DNA of 64,000 bases. Origin: Gammaproteobacteria bacterium (GTDB lineage: Bacteria; Pseudomonadota; Gammaproteobacteria; Steroidobacterales; Foliamicaceae). The position numbers were made by a program, and so were the translations under genes. Under the pieces are notes generated by a model. It worked only from the letters and a program-made list of their open reading frames with translations. It had not been told where the DNA came from and made no database searches. Location of the stretch: positions 217,788 through 281,787 of the forward strand of contig VXYS01000003.1 in NCBI GenBank assembly GCA_009845905.1, read 5' to 3'. Of the stretch, positions 8,793-17,145 are shown piece after piece. Within the stretch, counting starts at the first letter, position 1; each line of letters starts with the position of its first letter.

Positions 8793-11000
8793 TTAGACGG
8801 CGGCTTTGACCAGCTTCGGGCGGGGTTTGTCTTCCGCGTCGGCGGCGTCCCCGGTCTCGGGAAACAGTTCGCCGGGCATGGCCGGCCGCGACTCCCGCAG
8901 GGCGCTGCCCCGGCCGGAAAGGCTGGGGTTGGTCATGAACCAGGTGTGGGCGCTGAAATCGCCGGTTTGATGGTCAAGGCGGCGGTACGCGCCGTCGGGT
9001 CCAAGTTGCCAGCTCTGCATCACGTCGAAGCGGTTCGCCATCAGGACCTGCTCCACGAGCTGCCGCTTGACCGTCTCGTTCTCGATCGGCACCAGCGTTT
9101 CCACGCGATGGTGCAGGTTGCGGGGCATCCAGTCGGCGGACGACACGAAAACCTTGCTTTCGGTTGAAGGAAGCTGGTGGCCGGCGCCGAAACACATGAC
9201 GCGGGAGTGCTCCAGGAACCTGCCGACCATGCTGCGCACCTGGATGTTCTCCGACATGCCGGGCACGCCGGGGCGCAGGCAGCAGATGCCCCGGACGTAG
9301 AGTTCGATCCGCACGCCGGCCTGGCTCGCGCGGTAGAGACAGTCGATGATCTCGGGATCCACGAGCGAGTTGAGTTTGGCCCAGATTTCCGCTGGACGCC
9401 CGGCGCGGGCATGGCCGAATTCGTCCTCGATCAGTTCCACCAGCGTGTTCTTCAGCTGGGCGGGCGCGTACACAAGCTTTTCCATGTCCTCGGGCGTCGC
9501 GTAGCCGGTCATGTAGTTGAACAGACGCGCGGTATCGCGCCCCAGGGCCGCGTCGCAGGTGAAGAAGCTCAGGTCCGAATACACGCGCGCGTTGACGGGA
9601 TGGTAGTTGCCGGTGCCGAAATGGGTGTAGGTCCGCAGCTCTCCCGCTTCCCTGCGCACCACCAGCGAGACCTTGGCGTGGGTCTTGAGTTCCATGAAGC
9701 CGTATACGACCTGCACGCCGGCGCGCTCCATCTCGCGCGCCCAGCGGATGTTCGCCGCTTCGTCGAAACGCGCCCGGAGCTCGACCATGGCGGTGACCAG
9801 CTTGCCGGCCTCGGCGGCGGCGATCAGCGCCTCGACGATCGGCGAGTCCTCGGAAGTGCGGTACAGCGTCTGCTTGATCGCCACGACCGCCGGGTCTTCG
9901 GTGGCGCGGCGCAGGAACTGCACCACCACGTCGAAACTCTCGTACGGATGCTGCACGACGAAGTCCTTGGCGCGTATGGCGGCGAGGATGTCACCGCCGT
10001 ATTCGCGGACCCGTTCGGGGAAGCGCACGTTGAGCGGTTCGTGCTGCAGGTCGCGGCGCTGGGCGGTGATGATCTGATTAATGTCCGCCAGCCCCAGCAT
10101 GCCGTCGATATTGAAGACATGCGCGTGCGAGGCATCGAACGCCCTGAGCACGAACCGGCGGAAGTTCTTCGGCATGCCGGCCGCCACTTCCACCCGGATG
10201 ACGTTGCCCCTGCGCCGGCGCAGCAGGGCGGTCTCGAAAGTCCGCACCAGGTCCTCGGCTTCCTCGTCGATTTCAAGGTCGCTGTCACGGCTGATGCGGA
10301 AGATGCCGTGGTCCAGGATCTTCATCCCGGGGAACAGCAACCTGAAGTTCTCGGCAATGATTTCCTCGACGGCGACGAAACGCAGGGCCTTGCCGGGGAC
10401 CCGCACAAACCGCTCGATCTGGGGCGGGACCAGCACCAGGCCGTTGATCTCGTGCTTGTCCGTGGGCCGCATCAGCCGCAGCACGTAAACCAGGCAGCCG
10501 GTCTGTATGAAGGGGAAGGGGTGCGCCGTGTCGACTGCCTGGGGCGTCAGTACCGGAAACAACTGGTTTTCGAACCAGCGCGACAGCCACTCGCGGGCCC
10601 GCTCGCCCAGTTCCTCCGGTTTTACGACCGCCACTCCGGCTTCGCGGCATTCGGTCAGCAATTGCGCGCTGCGCCTGGATTGGGCCTTGAGGAGCTTCTT
10701 TACCTGTTCGCGTATGGCCTCGAGCTGTTCGCCGGGGGTCAGTCCGTCGTCGCTGGTCTTTGCGACTCCCGCCGCTTCCTGGGCCATGAGGCCGGCCGCC
10801 CGCACCATGTAGAACTCGTCCAGGTTGCTGGCCGAAATGGACAGAAACCGCACGCGCTCCAGCAGCGGGTGGTTCCCGTTGCCTGCTTCCTCCAGTACCC
10901 GCGTGTTGAATTCCAGCCAGGACAGTTCGCGGTTGATCAGGCGGCCTGCGGCGCGCTCAGCCTCGCTCAGCGCCCGTGGTTTGCCGGACGCAGGCGTCAT
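8793..11000 (-). CDS. ppk: polyphosphate kinase 1
   Basis: A 735-residue protein with the four-domain PPK1 layout. The N-terminus LINRELSWLEFNTRVLEEA is a family signature. The autophosphorylated His lies in THFGTGNYHPVNARVYSDLS, and the second catalytic region SSADWMPRNLHHRVE is present. It makes polyphosphate reversibly from ATP. It is transcribed away from sixA with 90 bases between them and is followed by ppx. This pair interrupts the kinase/vWA cluster. Confidence 0.95.
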   Translation of the reverse strand: MTPASGKPRALSEAERAAGRLINRELSWLEFNTRVLEEAGNGNHPLLERVRFLSISASNLDEFYMVRAAGLMAQEAAGVAKTSDDGLTPGEQLEAIREQVKKLLKAQSRRSAQLLTECREAGVAVVKPEELGERAREWLSRWFENQLFPVLTPQAVDTAHPFPFIQTGCLVYVLRLMRPTDKHEINGLVLVPPQIERFVRVPGKALRFVAVEEIIAENFRLLFPGMKILDHGIFRISRDSDLEIDEEAEDLVRTFETALLRRRRGNVIRVEVAAGMPKNFRRFVLRAFDASHAHVFNIDGMLGLADINQIITAQRRDLQHEPLNVRFPERVREYGGDILAAIRAKDFVVQHPYESFDVVVQFLRRATEDPAVVAIKQTLYRTSEDSPIVEALIAAAEAGKLVTAMVELRARFDEAANIRWAREMERAGVQVVYGFMELKTHAKVSLVVRREAGELRTYTHFGTGNYHPVNARVYSDLSFFTCDAALGRDTARLFNYMTGYATPEDMEKLVYAPAQLKNTLVELIEDEFGHARAGRPAEIWAKLNSLVDPEIIDCLYRASQAGVRIELYVRGICCLRPGVPGMSENIQVRSMVGRFLEHSRVMCFGAGHQLPSTESKVFVSSADWMPRNLHHRVETLVPIENETVKRQLVEQVLMANRFDVMQSWQLGPDGAYRRLDHQTGDFSAHTWFMTNPSLSGRGSALRESRPAMPGELFPETGDAADAEDKPRPKLVKAAV

Positions 11001-11090
11001 TCGGGCGTTCCGGGATGGCGTGGAATGTGTCCCATGATGGGGTTAGCATACAGGAGTCATGAGCAATTCCCGGGAGCGAGGTGGTCCGGC

Positions 11091-11627
11091 ATGAAGCGCC
11101 TGTGGCTGCTGCGGCATGCCAAGGCCGGGCCGTATTCCGCCGACGATTTCGGTCGGACTCTGGCCCCCAGAGGCCGGAAAAACGCGCCCGCGATGGGCGA
11201 GAAACTGGCGGCCGTGGGATGCGCTCCGGGAAGGATTCTCTGTTCCGCCGGACGCCGGGCGGTGGAGACGATGTGCGGTGTCCTGCCCAATCTTCCCGCC
11301 GATCTCCACATCGACGTGATGCGGAGGCTCTACACATTCAGTCCGGGGACCGTGCTGCAGTGCCTGCAAGCGCTGCCGGAGGACGCCGGCGACGTCATGG
11401 TGGTCGGACATAATCCTGCCTTGCAGGAACTGGCGCTGTATCTGGCCGGCCGGGGCGAAGAGGAGGCTTTCGACGTGCTCCACGGAAAGTTTCCCACCTG
11501 CGCGGTGGCCGAGCTGGAATTTCCGGAGTCGCCGCACGCGACGGACTGGGACGAGGGCAGCGCGTTTCTCCGGCGTGTCCTGACGCCCCGCCCCCCGCGA
11601 CACTTGCGGGCTCCCCTGGTCGACTAG
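11091..11627 (+). CDS. sixA: SixA-like histidine phosphatase
   Basis: A 178-residue histidine-phosphatase-fold protein. The catalytic RHAKAG motif is at residues 8-13 (R-H-A/G signature), GHNPALQEL carries the second catalytic His, and SAGRRAVET matches the family. The start ATG 11091 has GAGGTGG upstream. SixA enzymes remove phosphate from phosphohistidine, for example on HPr-type or histidine kinase domains. Only 10 bases separate it from the proton-channel gene, so it may be co-transcribed with 11638-14951. SixA genes are also known next to ppk, which may be the reason for its place here. Confidence 0.87.
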   Translation: MKRLWLLRHAKAGPYSADDFGRTLAPRGRKNAPAMGEKLAAVGCAPGRILCSAGRRAVETMCGVLPNLPADLHIDVMRRLYTFSPGTVLQCLQALPEDAGDVMVVGHNPALQELALYLAGRGEEEAFDVLHGKFPTCAVAELEFPESPHATDWDEGSAFLRRVLTPRPPRHLRAPLVD

Positions 11628-11637
11628 TGAGCAATCG

Positions 11638-12435
11638 ATGAGAAGACAATTACCGGTCGAATTCGTTTTTCAGCTTTTCTCGCTGTTCCTGTCGGTCATC
11701 CTGGTGCATGCCATGTACGTGGCCTGGATCCGCCCGCAGGCGAACGCGGTCATGGAAGAGCAACGGATAATGCTGGAGCAGGACGCCGACTACGTGCCCG
11801 AACGCTCGCTGTACGTGATCGTGCGCGATTTCGAGCAGGAGGCCTGCCTGATCCTGGCGCTATGGGCGCTTGCGATCATGGGCTACAAGGCCCGGGGGGC
11901 GCTGCGCGAGCGCTCGCTGCTGCAGCGCGACCTGCTGCCGCTGGCGGAAGGAGTGCGCATCCTGCCCGAGGACACGCGCGAACACGCGCGCCAATTGCGT
12001 GCGCTGCCCGAATCGCAACAGCGCCTGCTGCTGCCGCGGGTATTGCTCAGCGCACTGCAGCGGTTCGGCGCAACGGGCAATGTTCAGGACGTCTCTTCGG
12101 CCACCCAGACGCTGGTCAACGCCGAGGCCGAGCGGCTGGAATCGGAACTGTCCATGATCCGGTATATCGCCTGGGCGATTCCCTCGATCGGTTTCATCGG
12201 AACCGTGCGCGGGATCGGCCAGGCCCTGACGCTGGCCTACCGCGCGGTGGAAGGCGACATCAGCGGCGTGACCGAGAGCCTTGGCGTGGCCTTCAATTCC
12301 ACCTTCTTTGCACTGCTGGTCAGCATTTTCATCATGTTCCTGGTCCACCAGCTTCAATTGTTGCAGGAGCGGCTGGTTTTCGAGACCTCGGATTACTGCG
12401 ACGAACGGCTGATCCGCCGCCTGCAGGGCGACTGA
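11638..12435 (+). CDS. MotA/TolQ/ExbB-family proton channel protein
   Basis: A 265-residue inner-membrane protein. There is one helix at about residues 9-28, one at 71-87, a large cytoplasmic region, then two helices at about 180-205 and 222-243. The last pair carries the family signature: IPSIGFIGTVRGIGQAL before the third helix end and GVAFNSTFFALLVSIFIMFLV in the fourth. In TolQ/ExbB/MotA these helices line the proton path and pair with a single-helix partner (TolR/ExbD/MotB). The likely partner here is the vWA protein encoded at 13854. A general motor subunit gene with no tolR or exbD next to it is unusual. Confidence 0.88.
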   Translation: MRRQLPVEFVFQLFSLFLSVILVHAMYVAWIRPQANAVMEEQRIMLEQDADYVPERSLYVIVRDFEQEACLILALWALAIMGYKARGALRERSLLQRDLLPLAEGVRILPEDTREHARQLRALPESQQRLLLPRVLLSALQRFGATGNVQDVSSATQTLVNAEAERLESELSMIRYIAWAIPSIGFIGTVRGIGQALTLAYRAVEGDISGVTESLGVAFNSTFFALLVSIFIMFLVHQLQLLQERLVFETSDYCDERLIRRLQGD

Positions 12436-12451
12436 GCCGAGGCTAGCCGGC

Positions 12452-13864
12452 ATGGCGCTGGTCGCCCTGGAAGTCAATGGAGCGGCGCTGGCAGGCGCTA
12501 CCGCCGCCGGAGTGCTGTTCAACGAGCCCGGTGTGGCGCTGGTGCAAGGGCGCCGGGTGGCGTTTGGACGCGAAGCGGCCGAAGAGGCGCGACGTGACCC
12601 CGCAAGCAGTTACCGGAATTACTGGGAATTGCTGTCGGACGAGCCCCTGCCGAGGCCGGCGCGGGGATTTCGCAGCTATGCCGACCTTGCTCATGGACAA
12701 ATGCAGGGGTTGTGGAAGCGCTTCCGGGATTCGGTGGGAGACATAAGCGGTGTGGTTTTGGTCATTCCTGCCGGCGTTGCGGAAGACCGCCTTGCGCTGC
12801 TGCTGGGGATCGCCGAGGAAGCCGGGCTGCCCGTGGCCGGGTTGGTGGAAAGCGGAGTGGCAGCGGTGCGGAGCGTTCCGGAAGGCCGCGCCTGCCTGCA
12901 CATTGAAGCAACCGCCGAACGTTTGGCGGTTTCCCGGCTCATCGCGGGCGACGGGCGAGTCCGGCGCGAGGAAATTCTGTTCGACGGCCGTCCGGGCTTG
13001 CGCCACCTGCGGGCCGCCATGACCGGCTACGTTGCCGGTCGGTTCGTGGCGGGTTCCCGCTTTGATCCGCTGGATCTGCCCGCAACCGAACATGAGCTGT
13101 CCGGGCAACTGGATACGTGGCTGCAGGCGGTCCTGTCCGGCGGTGACCTCAGGATCGAACTTGAGGCGGCGCCTGTGACCGCTACCGCGGTCCTGGGCCG
13201 CGATGAATTCCTTGCTTCGATCGAGCGGTTGCTGGGGGCCGCGGGGAATCGTTTGCGATCCTGGTGCACGGGCCCCGGGGCCGCGGACATATACCTGTCA
13301 GGCGCCCTTGCGGATGTCCCCGGCTGCGCCGAGGCGTTTGCCCGCCTGCTCGCCACCGGGGTCCAGGTGCTGCCGGCGGGCGCCGCGGCGCTGGGCGCGC
13401 TGGAGCGTTTCAGTCCGGTGGCGGGCGCGAGGGACCGATACGTGCTGCTCAAGTCCCTGCCGGCCGTGGACACGGCGGGCGGGCCGGATACGGCGAGCAC
13501 TGCCGGGCCCGATGCCGGCGCTCCGTCGACCATCGGAGGCGGGGAAAGGGGCGAACGGACACCGACGCATGTCGTGTTCGGTGGCCGGGCCTGGCGCATC
13601 GGCGCCGAAGGCCTGCATCTCGGCTCGGCGCCGCAAGCCGGGGGCCTGTCGATCGTGCTGTCGCCGGAAGGCGGGGTTTCGCGAAACCACTGCACCGTGG
13701 TGCTGGAGAATGGACAGGTGGTGTTGCATGACCACAGCCGTTACGGAACCAGCCTGAACGGCGCGCCGGTGGCCGATTCGGCGCCGTTGCGCGGGGGCGA
13801 CGTGGTGGGCGTGGGACCGCTGGAGTTCCTGATCGCGCGCGAGGTGGGGGACGATGGCTCGTAG
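12452..13864 (+). CDS. actin/Hsp70-like protein with C-terminal FHA domain
   Basis: A 470-residue cytoplasmic protein. Residues 1-330 look like an actin/Hsp70-type fold: repeated VVLVIPAG and GLPVAGLVESGVAAVRSVPEG segments resemble chaperone/actin ATPase subdomains, and IYLSGALADVPG resembles the late glycine motif. Classical phosphate-binding DxG motifs are not obvious, so ATP use is uncertain. Residues 340-375 form a disordered linker. Residues 375-465 are a FHA domain with the phosphothreonine-binding signature GVSRNHCTVV and SRYGTSLNG intact. It overlaps the vWA gene by 11 bases. It probably docks phosphorylated kinase targets to the motor (inference). Confidence 0.82.
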   Translation: MALVALEVNGAALAGATAAGVLFNEPGVALVQGRRVAFGREAAEEARRDPASSYRNYWELLSDEPLPRPARGFRSYADLAHGQMQGLWKRFRDSVGDISGVVLVIPAGVAEDRLALLLGIAEEAGLPVAGLVESGVAAVRSVPEGRACLHIEATAERLAVSRLIAGDGRVRREEILFDGRPGLRHLRAAMTGYVAGRFVAGSRFDPLDLPATEHELSGQLDTWLQAVLSGGDLRIELEAAPVTATAVLGRDEFLASIERLLGAAGNRLRSWCTGPGAADIYLSGALADVPGCAEAFARLLATGVQVLPAGAAALGALERFSPVAGARDRYVLLKSLPAVDTAGGPDTASTAGPDAGAPSTIGGGERGERTPTHVVFGGRAWRIGAEGLHLGSAPQAGGLSIVLSPEGGVSRNHCTVVLENGQVVLHDHSRYGTSLNGAPVADSAPLRGGDVVGVGPLEFLIAREVGDDGS

Positions 13865-14951
13865 GCGTTTCCACGTATTCAGCATGTCGTTTCTGGACAT
13901 CATTTCCTGCGGTTTCGGCGCGGTCGTGCTGTTCTTCGTGATCATCAATGCCCAGGTGCGCCTGCGGGCCGACGCCGAGCGGATCGATCTGCTCAGCGAA
14001 TCCACACGGCTGGAAGAGGAGGTCCTGGAAGGCCGAAAGGACCTGCTGCAGTTGCGCGGAGAGCGCGAAACGCTCGACGAGCGCCGCGCAACGGCAATAG
14101 AGGAGCTGAGAAAGCTGCGCGAACGGCTGGCCGCGCTGCTGGCGGAGCTGGCCGAATACGAACGCCTGGGGACGCAGAGCCAGGAGTCGGTCGAGAGGCT
14201 GCGGGCCGATGTGGACCGGCTCAGGGAAATGCAGTCGGAACTGGAGGCGCGGGTCGCCGAGGCGGAGGAAGGAACGGGGCAGCGAGTGCGTGGCTTTGAA
14301 GGCGAGGGCGCGCGGCAATACCTAACGGGCATGCAGATGGGCGGCGACCGCGTAATGATCCTGGTGGACGCGTCCGCCAGCATGCTGGGGCGCACCTATA
14401 TCGACGTCTTGCGTTTTCGCCTGATGGACGAGGAACTCAAACCCCGCGCGCCCAAGTGGGTCCAGGTCGTGAATTCGGTCGACTGGATCACCACGCGGCT
14501 GGAGCCGCAGCAGAGATTTCAGGTCTACGTCTTCGGGGTGGAACACAGGAGCATCCTCGAAGGCACGGACGGAGAGTGGCTGAGCGTGGCCGACGGGGCG
14601 CGGGTCAGCGAAGCGATCGAGGCCCTGCGCAAGTTTGCGCCCAAGGGCGGGACCAGCCTGCATGCCGCGATGCGCGCGATACGCGCCATGCAGCCGTTAC
14701 CGGACAACGTCTACCTGCTGACCGACGGGCTGCCGACGCAGGGCGCGAGTCCTCCGTCGCGCGTCGGATGGGTGGATACGCGGGCGCGGGAACGGTTCTT
14801 TACCCGCGCGGTGCGCGACCTTCCCTCGGGGATTCCGGTCAATGTGCTGTTTTACCCGATGGACGGGGACCCGGCCGCGACCGGCTACTACTGGCTGATG
14901 GCTTCGCAGTCCCGTGGATCGTTCGTCAGTGTTTCCCGCGACTGGCCCTGA
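13854..14951 (+). CDS. membrane-anchored vWA protein with ExbD/TolR-like helix
   Basis: A 365-residue protein. Residues 12-33 form one membrane helix preceded by FLD (Asp15), which resembles the FIDV/LLDV start of the ExbD/TolR helix where the Asp carries protons. A long coiled coil follows (about residues 35-140), then a von Willebrand factor A domain (about 160-365). The metal-ion site is complete: DASAS at 172-176, Thr in GGTSL near 267, and Asp291 in LLTDGLP. With a short basic N-terminus, the coiled coil and vWA head should be periplasmic. The gene overlaps the FHA gene and shares its operon. It is probably the stator-like partner of the 11638 channel. Confidence 0.86.
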   Translation: MARRRFHVFSMSFLDIISCGFGAVVLFFVIINAQVRLRADAERIDLLSESTRLEEEVLEGRKDLLQLRGERETLDERRATAIEELRKLRERLAALLAELAEYERLGTQSQESVERLRADVDRLREMQSELEARVAEAEEGTGQRVRGFEGEGARQYLTGMQMGGDRVMILVDASASMLGRTYIDVLRFRLMDEELKPRAPKWVQVVNSVDWITTRLEPQQRFQVYVFGVEHRSILEGTDGEWLSVADGARVSEAIEALRKFAPKGGTSLHAAMRAIRAMQPLPDNVYLLTDGLPTQGASPPSRVGWVDTRARERFFTRAVRDLPSGIPVNVLFYPMDGDPAATGYYWLMASQSRGSFVSVSRDWP

Positions 14952-14964
14952 ATCCCAACTGGCG

Positions 14965-15076
14965 CGCTGGCGCTGCTGTACGGCCCTTCCGGGAGACGCA
15001 TGAATCCATCCATGGAGCTTGGTTCCGCCATCCCTGGCTCACACACTCCCAGAAGGGCCGTACAGCAGCGCCAGCG
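14965..15076. repeat. 112-base element with perfect 25-base terminal inverted repeats
   Basis: Arms at 14965-14989 and 15052-15076 are perfect 25-base reverse complements (CGCTGGCGCTGCTGTACGGC...). After one mismatch the pairing continues for 5 more bases (14991-14995 with 15046-15050). The 50-base loop contains near-repeats CCATCCATGG and CCATCCCTGG. No T-run follows, so it is not a normal intrinsic terminator. It fills most of the gap between the vWA gene and the SDR gene. Confidence 0.75.
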
Positions 15077-15139
15077 AACATTGCATGTTGTTCCATGCCG
15101 GACCGGCGTAGCGAAAACTGCGGGATAATGCGGGCCGGT

Positions 15140-15931
15140 ATGGACTTGCAGTTGAACGGTAAGGTTGCGCTGATTACCGGGGCCACCGGCGGCCTGGGCG
15201 CGGCCTGCGCGCATGAACTGGCTCGCGAGGGCGCCACATTGTTTCTCTGCGCCCGCACGGAGAGCGATCTTGCGGAACTGGCGGCGGAGCTGGTCAAGTC
15301 CGATTGCGAAAACGTGCGCTGCCAGGCAGTGGACCTGACGTCCCCCGAGGCGGCAATCCACGTTGCGGCTTCTGCGGAAAAGGCCTTCGGCAGGGTGGAT
15401 GTGCTGGTGAACTGCGCCGGAGCGTCGGCCGGCGGTCTTTTCTGGGAAATACCGGATTCGGTCTGGGAAGACAGCCTGGGGCTCAAGTTCATGGCCACCA
15501 TCCGGATGATCCGCGCGGTCCTGCCCGGCATGATCGAGCGGCGCTACGGACGGATCGTGACCCTGGTGGGCAATTCGGGCCGCGAACCGGACTCGCGGAT
15601 GCTGCCCGGCGCCGCGGCCAATGCGGGTTTGCTCGCGGTCACCGCCGGACTGGCGCGCGAAGTGGCCGAACACGGCGTGGTCATCAATGCCGTCAATCCC
15701 GGCCCCACGCGGACGGGCCGCTGGGAAGGCATGATGGAATCCTTCGCCGCCCGCAGCGGGAAAACGCCCGAACAGGAGGAACAGGGTTTTCTGGACGCAA
15801 TCCCACAGAAGAGGTTGGGAACGACCGGCGAAATCGCCCGGCTGGTTGCATTTCTGGCGAGCGATGCCGCCCCGCACGTTACCGGCCGATCGATTACGGC
15901 CGACGGCGGCGCATCCCGCGCAATTCTTTGA
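15140..15931 (+). CDS. short-chain dehydrogenase/reductase-like protein with degenerate active site
   Basis: A 263-residue SDR-fold protein. The nucleotide-binding motif TGATGGLGAACA is near residue 11 and NCAGAS near 91. In place of the usual YxxxK active-site motif it reads GAAANAGLL, so both catalytic Tyr and Lys are missing, although VNPGPTRTGRW after it is SDR-like. Some SDR-related beta-ketoacyl-reductase-like groups are known to lack the canonical tetrad. ATG 15140 is used; ATG 15128 is possible. It precedes an acyl-CoA dehydrogenase gene by 21 bases, so a role in acyl-CoA metabolism is plausible but the chemistry is unclear. Confidence 0.82.
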   Translation: MDLQLNGKVALITGATGGLGAACAHELAREGATLFLCARTESDLAELAAELVKSDCENVRCQAVDLTSPEAAIHVAASAEKAFGRVDVLVNCAGASAGGLFWEIPDSVWEDSLGLKFMATIRMIRAVLPGMIERRYGRIVTLVGNSGREPDSRMLPGAAANAGLLAVTAGLAREVAEHGVVINAVNPGPTRTGRWEGMMESFAARSGKTPEQEEQGFLDAIPQKRLGTTGEIARLVAFLASDAAPHVTGRSITADGGASRAIL

Positions 15932-15952
15932 CTTCCAGCGGAATCGAAGCTC

Positions 15953-17101
15953 GTGGACAAGGAACAGCTGAACGACATCCGGGAGGCGGTGCAAGCGGTG
16001 TGCGCCGACTTTCCGGGGGAGTACTGGCGCGAGCTGGACCGGGAGCGGGCCTATCCCACGGAGTTCACGAAGGCCATGACGGAGAGCGGCTTTCTGGGCG
16101 CGCTGATCCCCGAGGAGTATGGCGGCAGCGGCCTGGGCCTGGTGGCGGCCACGGCGATTCTGGAGGAAATTCACCGTTCCGGCTGCAACGCCGGCGCCTG
16201 CCACGCGCAGATGTACACGATGGGCACGGTGCTTCGTTACGGCAGCAGGGAACAGAAGCAGCGCTGGCTTCCGGGCATAGCCTCGGGCGACCTGCGCCTG
16301 CAGGCCTTCGGCGTCACGGAACCGGGCAGCGGCACCGACACGCTGGCATTGCGCACAAGCGCCCGTCTGGAGAACGGCGAGTATGTCGTGAACGGCCAGA
16401 AGATCTGGACGTCGCGGGCGGAACACTCCGACCTGATGATCCTGCTCGCCAGGACCACCCCGCGTGAAGAGGTAAAGCGCCGAACGGAGGGCCTTTCCGT
16501 TCTGATGGTGGACATGCGCGAGGCGCCGGGCCTGAGCATCACCCCGATCCGCACGATGATGAATCACGCCACCACGCAGGTTTTCATGGATGACGTGCGC
16601 GTGTCGGCGGAGAACCTGATCGGCGAGGAGGGGAAGGGCTTTCGCTACATCCTGGACGGAATGAATGCCGAACGCACGCTGATCGCGGCGGAATGCATCG
16701 GCGACGGACGCTGGTTCATCGACAGGGCCGCCGCGTACGCCGGCGAGCGGGAAGTGTTCGGCCGGCCGATCGGCCGCAATCAGGGGGTGCAGTTTCCGAT
16801 CGCCCGGGCCTACGCCTCGGTTGAAGCGGCGGCGCTGATGGTCACTGACGCGGCGGAGAAATTCGACCAGGGACTGTCCGCCGGCAAGGAAGCCAACATG
16901 GCCAAGCTTCTGGCTTCCGAAGCCGCCTGGGAAGCGGCGGAGGCCTGCGTTCAGACCTTCGGCGGATTCGGATTCGCGGAGGAATACGACGTGGAACGCA
17001 AGTTCCGCGAGACGCGCCTCTACCAGGTCGCGCCGGTGTCCACCAACATGATCCTGAGCTACATCGGCCAGCACGTCCTCGGCATGCCGCGCTCCTATTA
17101 G
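15953..17101 (+). CDS. acyl-CoA dehydrogenase family protein
   Basis: A 382-residue flavoprotein. FAD-binding motifs QAFGVTEPGSGTDT (about residues 117-130) and the middle beta domain are present; the C-terminal helical domain carries AAEACVQTFGGFGFAEEYDVERKFRETR. After the terminal RETRLYQ the canonical EGT catalytic-Glu segment is replaced by VAPVSTN, as in one branch of the family, so the catalytic base must lie elsewhere or the reaction differs. Start is GTG 15953. It forms a probable pair with the upstream SDR gene. Substrate unknown. Confidence 0.88.
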   Translation: MDKEQLNDIREAVQAVCADFPGEYWRELDRERAYPTEFTKAMTESGFLGALIPEEYGGSGLGLVAATAILEEIHRSGCNAGACHAQMYTMGTVLRYGSREQKQRWLPGIASGDLRLQAFGVTEPGSGTDTLALRTSARLENGEYVVNGQKIWTSRAEHSDLMILLARTTPREEVKRRTEGLSVLMVDMREAPGLSITPIRTMMNHATTQVFMDDVRVSAENLIGEEGKGFRYILDGMNAERTLIAAECIGDGRWFIDRAAAYAGEREVFGRPIGRNQGVQFPIARAYASVEAAALMVTDAAEKFDQGLSAGKEANMAKLLASEAAWEAAEACVQTFGGFGFAEEYDVERKFRETRLYQVAPVSTNMILSYIGQHVLGMPRSY

Positions 17102-17145
17102 CGGCAGGCCCCTGATGGTAGAATTGACCCTGTAGAAGCCGTACT

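Noticed and set aside
9177..11090. Long plus-strand frame upstream of and fused to sixA
   Set aside because: It is the reverse shadow of ppk; the clear SixA start is ATG 11091.
1..14951. Type VI secretion or Zorya defence locus
   Set aside because: Kinase plus FHA recalls type VI regulation and the proton channel recalls ZorA, but no tss genes, no OmpA/MotB-type ZorB, and no helicase or nuclease genes are present.
14456..15139. Long frame joined to the SDR gene
   Set aside because: It overlaps the vWA gene in another frame and the SDR fold starts at 15140.
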